From NCBI GenBank assembly GCA_020722685.1, contig DYKH01000001.1:164429-184413 (forward strand): a stretch of DNA of 19,985 nucleotides. The letters are read 5' to 3'. Of this stretch, positions 1-7,600 are shown piece by piece. A program made the translations under genes and the position numbers. The notes beneath the pieces were generated by a model. That model was not told the origin of the DNA and did not search any database. It worked only from the letters and a program-made list of their open reading frames with translations. This DNA is from Caldithrix sp. (GTDB lineage Bacteria; KSB1; UBA2214; DYKH01). Every line of letters begins with the position of its first letter. The stretch's first letter is position 1.

Positions 1-144
1 GATATTGTTTTTGTCCTTTCCGTCGGCGAAAAAGAGGCGGATGTCAACTTGGTGGGGGCAGTCGCGTGTGAGTTGGTGGCGGAGAGTATTGTGAGGGCGG
101 TGAAAGCCGGAAATGCCCCACTAGTTATACAACGAGATAGTTAG
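1..144 (+). CDS. P1-family (S58, DmpA-like) peptidase, C-terminal fragment
   Basis: The frame is open from the window edge to TAG at 142-144 and gives 47 residues. The central stretch (ADVNLVGAVACELVAESIVR, followed by AVKAG) resembles the C-terminus of P1-family peptidases (L-aminopeptidase/D-esterase, DmpA-like). These are self-cleaving N-terminal nucleophile hydrolases that release N-terminal amino acids, and their last helix typically reads ADxxxVGALAAExVAxAIxRAV. The catalytic residues lie outside the window, so activity cannot be judged. The gene ends 32 bp before the antitoxin at 177. It is probably a core gene at the edge of the accessory block. The family call rests on about 30 residues and is inferred from pattern memory. 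Confidence 0.6.
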   Translation, partial: DIVFVLSVGEKEADVNLVGAVACELVAESIVRAVKAGNAPLVIQRDS

Positions 145-149
145 CTAAC
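140..149. promoter_or_regulatory. perfect 10-bp palindrome upstream of the RelE-type TA pair
   Basis: GTTAGCTAAC is a perfect palindrome that overlaps the stop of the upstream peptidase and lies 27 bp before the antitoxin start. Toxin-antitoxin operons are usually repressed by their own complex at such dyads, so an operator role is possible. Its right half, AGCTAAC (143-149), is identical to the left end of the attC-like element at 688-694, so it may instead mark the left edge of a former cassette. Neither role is shown by the sequence alone. Confidence 0.25.
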
Positions 150-176
150 ATAAAAAATGCGATTGGAGGTGATAAT

Positions 177-395
177 ATGGCAGGTACTATTCCATTGGAT
201 CAGATGACTACAACGGAAAAACTCTTAGCAATGGAGAATATATGGGATGATCTATGCCGAAGGGCAGATGAAATCCCTTCTCCACCTTGGCATGAAAAGG
301 TTCTTCAACAAAGAGAAAAAAAAGTAAAGAAAGGAGTAGAGAAATTTACTAATTGGGAGAATGCTAAAGGGAAAATAAGAGAGTCCATTTCATGA
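177..395 (+). CDS. addiction-module antitoxin (PF09720/TIGR02574 type)
   Basis: This 72-aa protein matches the small 'addiction module component' antitoxins. It has an N-terminal PLDQMTTTEKLLAMENIWDD helix, then PxWHEKVLQQRE, then a C-terminal TNWENAKGKIRESI segment. In the family the N-terminal part is linked to dimerisation and operator binding, and the C-terminal helix wraps the RelE/ParE-fold toxin. The start is firm: GGAGGT at 165-170 sits 6 nt before ATG. Its TGA overlaps the toxin ATG (ATGA at 392-395), so the two are translationally coupled. Autoregulation with the toxin is expected from the family, possibly through the palindrome at 140-149. Confidence 0.85.
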   Translation: MAGTIPLDQMTTTEKLLAMENIWDDLCRRADEIPSPPWHEKVLQQREKKVKKGVEKFTNWENAKGKIRESIS

Positions 396-685
396 AAATC
401 AAAATCCTTGAGTCGGCCTCCAAGGACTTAATAGAGGGCTATTGGTTCTATGAAAAACAACAAGAAGGTCTTGGTAATTACTTTCTAGATACACTGTTTT
501 CAGATATTGACTCATCACAGATTTATGCTGGCATTCATCCCATATATTTTGAACGATATTATCGTTCACTATCCAAACGTTTTCCATTTGCTATTTATTA
601 TCGTATTGAGCACAATACAGTACTTGTATATGCAGTACTTGATTGTCGGCGAAACCCCGCATGGATAAAAGATAGATTGAAATAA
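392..685 (+). CDS. RelE/ParE-superfamily toxin
   Basis: This 97-aa protein has a typical ParE/RelE-fold sequence: an N-terminal strand (MKIKILESASKDL), a helical hairpin (EGYWFYEKQQEGLGNYFLDTL), then the beta-sheet core RYYRSLSKRFPFAIYYRI followed by NTVLVYAVLDCRRNPAWIKDRL. The RRFPF.IYY.I and AVLDCRRNPxxW signatures are common in toxins paired with PF09720 antitoxins. Family members either poison gyrase or cleave mRNA on the ribosome. The sequence does not say which, although the ParE-like RRNP motif slightly favours a ParE label. It overlaps the antitoxin by 4 nt and is followed 2 nt later by an attC-like palindrome, as in a gene cassette. Confidence 0.85.
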   Translation: MKIKILESASKDLIEGYWFYEKQQEGLGNYFLDTLFSDIDSSQIYAGIHPIYFERYYRSLSKRFPFAIYYRIEHNTVLVYAVLDCRRNPAWIKDRLK

Positions 686-687
686 GA

Positions 688-782
688 AGCTAACCAATCG
701 CTGCACCTGACCGCCAACAGCGTGTGGTTTTTCAAAGTTTTGTGCCCATCCTGTTGGCGGCGGGTGAGCTTGGTCGATAGGC
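688..782 (+). other. degenerate attC-like integron recombination site
   Basis: The 95-bp imperfect palindrome begins 2 bp after the toxin stop. Its inner arms are exact: CCGCCAACAG (711-720) and CTGTTGGCGG (751-760), around a 30-nt loop. Outside these, CACC (704-707) pairs with GGTG (763-766) and GCT (700-702) with AGC (767-769). This leaves G703 unpaired on one arm only, like the extrahelical base that orients attC sites. An unpaired spacer follows, then outer 7-mers AGCTAAC (688-694) and GATAGGC (776-782). These are degenerate versions of the RYYYAAC and GTTRRRY boxes. No integrase gene is present. It could also serve as a terminator, but no T-run follows. Confidence 0.55.
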
Positions 783-877
783 GCAGTTGCCGACCCACTT
801 ACAATTTCCAATTTATTTTAGTTTCTCACTACCTTATGTTCTTTTGGAACGAGACTATATTTAAAAGAGGAAAATCT

Positions 878-1267
878 ATGGCCGAACGTCACCAGGATTG
901 GTTCCGTCAGGCTCAGAAGGATTTGCGACACGCTGAGCGCGCTTTGGAGGACGGAGATTACGAGTGGGCTTGTTTTGCTGCGCAGCAGGCGGCTGAGAAA
1001 GCGGTTAAGGCGGTGTTCGAAAAGCTTCACGCCGAAGCCTGGGGGCATTCTATAACCGCTCTATTAAATCAGCTTCCTGATGAATCCAAGCCTACTAACG
1101 AATTGATCAACCGGGCCAAGGAGTTGGACAAACACTATATCCCAACGCGATATCCTAACGGCTTCGACAGCGGGGCGCCATTAGACTATTACATCGACAA
1201 TGAAGCTAAAAGAGCAATCGAAAACGCAAATGCAATCCTCACCTTTTGTGAAGGTCACCTTCGCTGA
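878..1267 (+). CDS. HEPN-domain toxin of a HEPN/MNT module
   Basis: The 129-aa all-helical protein matches the HEPN family (PF05168): WFRQAQKDLRHAERAL, then WACFAAQQAAEKAVKAVF, HSITALL, and LDKHYIPTRYP near the C-terminus. HEPN toxins of this type are RNases with an R-x4-6-H motif. Here R79-x6-H86, followed directly by Tyr87, is the candidate active site. In the studied HepT/MntA system a nearby Tyr is AMPylated by the partner, which silences the toxin. The ATG at 878 is chosen because AAAAGAGG (863-870) lies 7 nt upstream; the frame is open further upstream but that part is unlike a HEPN protein. The MNT partner overlaps its 3' end. Confidence 0.85.
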   Translation: MAERHQDWFRQAQKDLRHAERALEDGDYEWACFAAQQAAEKAVKAVFEKLHAEAWGHSITALLNQLPDESKPTNELINRAKELDKHYIPTRYPNGFDSGAPLDYYIDNEAKRAIENANAILTFCEGHLR

Positions 1268-1622
1268 TCCGCAAAAAGTTCTGGGTCAGATTCGAAAGTA
1301 CGTTCGCGAAACGGTGGCGAAGCGCCCCGAGGTGCTGCGGGTCATCCTCTTTGGCTCCTACAGTACCGATCGCTATGCGCCAAGAAGTGATGTAGATTTG
1401 CTTTGGGTGATTAAGGATAGCCGCAAGCGTTTTCTCGACAGAATTCCTGATTACTTGCCAGATTCATTGCCATTGGCAATGGATGTATTCCCTTATACTA
1501 CCGCAGAATTGGAGAAAATGATCGCAGCAAATAATCCGTTAATCCGGCGGGCGCTGCTATATGGGCAAGTGTTATTCGAAAGGCACGAACTCGACCTTTT
1601 TGGTTCCGAAAGATCAGACTAA
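1230..1622 (+). CDS. minimal nucleotidyltransferase (MNT) antitoxin
   Basis: The 130-aa protein carries the minimal nucleotidyltransferase signature G42-S43-x10-D54-x-D56 (LFGSYSTDRYAPRSDVDLL) and a third acidic position at D85 (AMDVFP). In HEPN/MNT modules this enzyme adds AMP to the HEPN partner and so acts as antitoxin; that role is taken from the family. The conserved core begins around VLGQIRKYV. The start is uncertain: ATG 1200, ATG 1230 and GTG 1248 are all in frame and none has a clear ribosome site. All three lie inside the HEPN gene, so coupled translation is likely. The gene ends 11 bp from the convergent giant gene. Confidence 0.85.
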   Translation: MQSSPFVKVTFADPQKVLGQIRKYVRETVAKRPEVLRVILFGSYSTDRYAPRSDVDLLWVIKDSRKRFLDRIPDYLPDSLPLAMDVFPYTTAELEKMIAANNPLIRRALLYGQVLFERHELDLFGSERSD

Positions 1623-1633
1623 TTTGCATTCGC

Positions 1634-4600
1634 CTACCTCACCAGCGCCACTCTCACCACCTGCCGATACTCCCCGGCGCGAAAGCAGATGAAATAAATT
1701 CCTGATGGCATGGTCTCTCCTGCCGAATCTCTCCCATCCCACATAGCCTGATAACTGCCCGTCGGACATGATCCCCGATACATGATTTTCAGCTCTCTAC
1801 CAAGCCGGTCCAAAACGCTCAATTCAGCGTAGTTTGTTTCCGGCAAACTAAAGTTCACCCGAACTACGCCATTGAACGGATTGGGGTACCCCTCGCTAAG
1901 TGAATAGTCCGTAACCATTCCGTACTGATCAAGCCGGTTGATGACCACCGTCGAGACGACCGTATCACTCACGCTGATGAGAAAGTCTTTCTTCAAGGAG
2001 TCTCGCCCGGCAGCGTTCGTGACAGTCAGACTGGGCGAGTATATTCCGCTTTTCTCATAAATGTGGGCAGGGCTTTGGTCGCTGCTGGCTTGGCCGTCGC
2101 CGAAGCGCCACAGCCAGGTGTCGATCTTACCGATCGACTCATCTTTGAATTGCACCAAAAGCGGCAGCTTGCCGTCAAGTGGACTGGCACTAAAGGCGGC
2201 CTGGGGAGGCTCAACTCGTTCGAGGATTGTCAATGCGCCTGGTTTTGTGGATGACGACACATTCCCCCCGTTAAGACTGAAAGAGGAAAAGCCAAGCGGA
2301 ATAGTCTGTCCGGCGTTGCCTTTTACAAGGAAAGATAACCGCAGCAAGGAACCTGAACCTACGAGCTCCGAAGCGCCGCTGCCGATGATCTCGAGGGTAT
2401 CCGGTTTCTCTACTATCGCAGGCGCTCCCCACGCCTGGCTCAGTGTGGTTTCAACCGAAGCAGCGATAAACTGCATGACGGTGTCCGGATAATAAAAGGT
2501 CGCCGAATAAGTTTTCACGCCCCGTCCGGTTAGGTCAGACACAATTGCAGGAATCCAGACCCCGTCTCCTGCCAACGCTTGTATCGTCGGAAGACTGATG
2601 GTGACGGGTGGGAGAGGCTCAGTCACGTTAACGTAGCCTTCTTTCACCAGCAAGTCGCTTCCGCCCGGGCCGTCAATCTTCAGACTGATGGAGTATTGGC
2701 CCGCCTTCTCAAAGACGTGGGAAGGATTTTGCAGGATGCTGATACTGCTGTCGCCAAAATTCCACCTCCAGCTCGAGACGTTTCCGGTCGATTCATCCTG
2801 AAAGTGAACCTCCAACGGCGCCGCACCGGACAAAGGCTGGCCGGCGAATTCCGCCTTGGGTTTCTCCGGCGCCGTCTCGACAGAAAAAGCCGCATCACCG
2901 ATGTCCGAGATTTGCTGGGTGAGAGCGTCGGCAATCCAAACCTGATAGTCGTTGCCGTCCGGCAAGGTAACGGGCACGATGAAGGTATGGTCGCCGTCGT
3001 TGGCGGTGGAAGCCGTGATCATGCGGATGGCGCTGTCGGATCTGATGATGTTCAATTGCACGTTGCCGCTTACATTCTCGCTTTTCCAGGTGATCGTGTA
3101 TCGCTGTCCTTTTTGCCAGACGATCCCCGCGCTATCCGGGTAGGTGACAGTCAAGCGCCCGACGTGCAGGATTGCTCCAGCAAAGCTATTGTTACCCTCT
3201 TGGGCCTCGGCATACCGTCCTTCCGGATCGATCATCGCCCCGATATGGTAGTCACCGGCAATAGACGGCATGACGACCGCAATTGCGCCGCTCTGCGTCC
3301 CCAAGGAGTTCAACGTCTTGCTGGTGAAAGCATCAGTCTCGGATTTTCCGATTATCAAGTCCCCAGCGTCGATGATCGTGTCCTGCGAGGCGTACAGCCA
3401 AACATCGACATTCCCGTCGCTTCCCGTCAATTCCGACCCTGTGCGTACGGCGGTGACTGAAACGGTGGTGCTTGCTCCAACGTTTAGTACCGGATTCGAA
3501 ATGGAAATCCCTGTTACCCGCAAATCGGGCAGGGATTCGGCGGTGATAGAAAGAGCAGCCTTGCTCCAATCGAAAACTCTTTGGGTGTTTGCGTCGCACA
3601 CTTTGATTTTGTAATCACTGCCTTCCGGCCAGTTCGCCGACACGATAAAGTCAAAGCTTCCGTCATTCTCCGTCGAGTCTGCGAGATTCGTAAAGAGGGT
3701 GTCGGCTTGATACATTTGTATCCGCACCCGCCCGACGACGTTTTCGTTGCTCCAGTTGATGACTTGGCTGCTTCCCTTTTGCCAGGCAATCTGGCCGCTG
3801 TCCAAATGGGTGATGGTGATTCTACCGACACGTATGAGCGAACCGGTAAAGTGGTTGTTGCCCTCGTCGCTTTCCGGAAATGTTCTGGCCGGATCGACTA
3901 AGCCGGCCAGGTAGTAGTTGCCCGGCGCGGATGGCAGTTTTATAGAAACATTCGCAGTTTTGGCGCCGGCGTCATTCAACCCGGCAATAGGAAAATCTCC
4001 GTTCGCCGATTCCCCGACTTGGGCGTCCTCCTCGTCGATGACCGTATTGAGCGAAGTGTACAACGCCACAGGCACGCTGCCGTTGCCTGCCAACGTTCCG
4101 CCGCTGCGCGTGAGAGTGACCGAAACGGTTTCGGCGGCGGCAACGTTCTGTACCTCATTGGGGCAGGTGAGAGCGAGGATTTTCAAGTCCGGCAATGGCG
4201 GCGGCAGAAGGATGTTGAAGGGATGGTCGCTCCCATCCGAGATGCGTCCGGTTTGAGCGTCTTGGATCTTTACTGTATAGTCAGACCCTTGGGCTAGCGT
4301 TTCCGGTAACATGATCTCATGATCGCCATCATTGTCCGTCGAATCTGCCAGAACACTCACGGCCATTCCACTCTTAAGCAGTACGATTTTCACCTTGCCG
4401 CTCACGTTTGCGCTCGTCCAGCGAATGGTTTTGCTTTGTCCCATTTGCCAAGTGATACCGGCACTGTCCGGGTAGGTTATGGAGAGTTTGCCCAAATGAG
4501 CCACAGGTCCGGGCCGGCTGTTATTGCCCTCTTTGCTTTCATGATAAGCGCCGTTTGGATCGACCATCGCACCCAAATAATAATCACCAGGCTCCCCTGG

Positions 4601-7600
4601 CAGGGCAGCCGACAGAACCGCTGTCAGTGTCCCTTTGTCATTCAAATCTGTTGCAACAAATGCCCCCGCCGACGATTCCCCGATCTTGAGGTCTTTGGTA
4701 GTGATTTTGTTGTCGAGAGAGGCATACAACCAAACCTTTACCTCATGATCGCCCGACAAATATCCCCCGCTTCGCCTCACCGTGACCGATACGCTGTCAA
4801 TCGCACCCACCTGCTGAACCGAATGAGCGAAGCTTACGCTGGCAACTTGTAAATCCGGCAGGGGCGGAGTGATGATGCTAAAAGAGCTGTCGCTTAGATC
4901 GGATACCCGCCCGGTTCGCGCGTCGCTGATTTTTACCCTATAATCGGATGCCTCCGCCCAGGCTGACGGTACGGTCAGGGAATAAGAGCCATCGTTCGTA
5001 GTGGAATCCGCTATCACGGCTGCGCCGAGTGTCCCTTTCAACAAGTCGATGCGGACGGGGCCGTCGATGTTTTCCCCGCTCCAGGCGATGCTCTGATTGC
5101 TACCCGATTGCCATTGAATGCCGCCGCTGTCAGGATAGGTGACAGCGATGTGCCCTATCCTGAGCACAGAATCAAGAAGTCGGTTATTGTTTTCCTCCGA
5201 CTCTTGGATAACGCCAAGCGGATCGACTATGGCGCCTGAGAAGTAGTTGCCAGCCTCTGACGGAAGGTTCACTGCTATCTTTACGGTTTGACTGCCACGA
5301 GTACTAAGCGAGTCGATGCTCAAAGCATCCGGAGCAGACTCGCCGATCTTTAGGTCGTCCAAAGTTAGAGTATTGTCCACCGAGGCAAAGATTTGCACAG
5401 TGACTTTTTCGTCCCCCACCAATTGGCCGTTACTTCGTTTGACTGTCACTGAAACTGTATCGGTTCCGCCCACATTGTGTATAGTGTGGGGGATGGAGAG
5501 ATTGGCAATTTCAAGGTCAGGCAGCGGAGGCGGCAATGGCTTCAGCATGACTGCATAATTGCTCTTTGAACCGGAGGCGCCGGGCGCTTGATTTCCCCCT
5601 AAAGTAAGGGCGCCCGGAATCGCATTTCTACGCCAAACAATCAGTGGCGATGACTTGTCGGCCACTTCAATAGCATAGTCCGTCCGGACAAACTGGGAGC
5701 TTAGCCAATAGGGCACGGACGTGGCCCGATGATCATAGGCGACGTAGACCTCGGTTTCCTTTTCAAGCTGCACGCTGATGAGAGCGTCGCTGGTATTCGC
5801 TTGGTCATCGTTTGCGGTTTTCAGCCAAAGCAGGCTATCCAAATCCGCGGGAATGGAGCCAAGAGTATAACCGCGATCGATATAGTATTCTTCTCCTTCC
5901 TGCAAATAAGAGAACACGTACTCCTTCGGTGCAAGCACCTGTGCGGGAGGATTGGCCATCGTTGTGAACCTTTGCGGCTCGGACCAATCACCCGTTCCAG
6001 AGGAGGCTTGGGCGCGCACGCGCCAGAAGTATCGCGTCGCTTGTGCAAGTCCAGTGACCTGACAACGGGTATCGGTAATTCTCTCTCTAATAAATTCAGG
6101 GCTGACGAAAGTGCTGTCGTCATCTATCTGCAGGGTGTAAGATGTGGCATCGTAGCACTCTTGCCAATGCAACCACAGATTGGTTCCTTCCCCTTTCTTG
6201 TCCGCGACTGGATCCAACAATTGCGGGGCGCAGTCGATGAGTACCACGTAATTGCATTTCGCTCCGACAGCGCCGCTCGCCAGGTTTCCGCCAAAAGTAT
6301 AAGCGCCCGGTGCTAATTGCCTTGACCATACCAATAGCGTTCCCGCTTTATCTGTGACCTCGATTGCATCTCCCGTCTGGGCAAACTCAGCACTAAGCCA
6401 ATTCGGCACGGAAGTGGCGCGAGAATCGTAAGCCACATAGACGGTTGCCGTTGCATTCAATTGCAAAGATAGCAGCGCCTCGCCGGTGTCATATTGATCA
6501 TCGTTTGCGGATTTGATCCACAACAGACCGCTCAGTTTGCCGGGAATGCTCTTGATCTCGTAGCTGCGATCGGTGTAATACTCATCCCCGGACCACAAGT
6601 ACGCCAGACAATAGTTGGCCGGTGCGATGACTTCCGCCGAAGGCCGGATCATGGTGGTAAAAGAGTGCGGCGCCGACCACTCGCCAACCGAGCCGGATTT
6701 TCGGGAGCGCACGCGCCAATAGTACACTTGCGAAAAGCTCAATCCGCCGGCCGCGTACCTGGTGTCGGCGATTTTTGTCTCATTGACGATTGGGCTGGAA
6801 AAGTTTGAATCATCGTCCAATTGCAGGTCGTAGGATTCCGCTCCCGTGGCAGACTTCCAGCTTAGAATCGTCGTCTCACCAAAGCCCTGCGCCTCCGGGG
6901 TCGGATTGCTGAGAATCGGACTGGGCAAGTCCGAAGCCTGAACCGCCCCCTTGATGATCAGGCTTTGATCGCCGCCGTCATCATAGCTGATGGTAATGGC
7001 TGTCTTGAATTCGCCAGGCGTGGAAGGGAAATTGCCGGAGCAGTCTATGGTGATAGATTCTCCGGCCGGCAGATCGAATGCATTCGGATCGAGGAACGAA
7101 ATCCACGTTGCGCTTTCGGATACGCTTCCGGAAATGCTGGAGCCTCCGTCATTACGGATCAAAAAAGTAGTCGAGAACGCATAGCCGGCTTGCTGAACGC
7201 CCAAGTCGATTTCAGTCGGCTCCACGTGTAATTCACCGGCAAGGGACGCTCGGGCATAGGCCCAGGCAAGTTGAGACGTATTCATCGGCGTTTCGGATGA
7301 GGAGTAGATTTCGCTCGGCGAGCCGGAGCTATAGTTTGTGTAGCGCTCTATGGAGAAGGAATTGACGATCCCCGTTGTAGAGGTGCCTCCGTCATACAGA
7401 CCGAGAAATAAAGAGTCAGTCGGACCGGTGATGAAAGGCTCGAATTCGGTGACATCCAAGACCATCTTGTTGGTGGGATAGGGATGGTCGCCGCCGTTAT
7501 AATAGAAATCATCAAAGCGTTTGCTTGTCTTGGGCGACTGCGCCGGGCCGACGTCGACCTTGACTTTGCACTCGCCTCTTCGCTCGTGACTGATTTTGAA

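Noticed and set aside
722..877. Upstream extension of the HEPN gene
   Set aside because: It overlaps the attC-like palindrome and encodes a Cys/Arg/Phe-rich stretch unlike HEPN proteins. A good ribosome site supports ATG 878.
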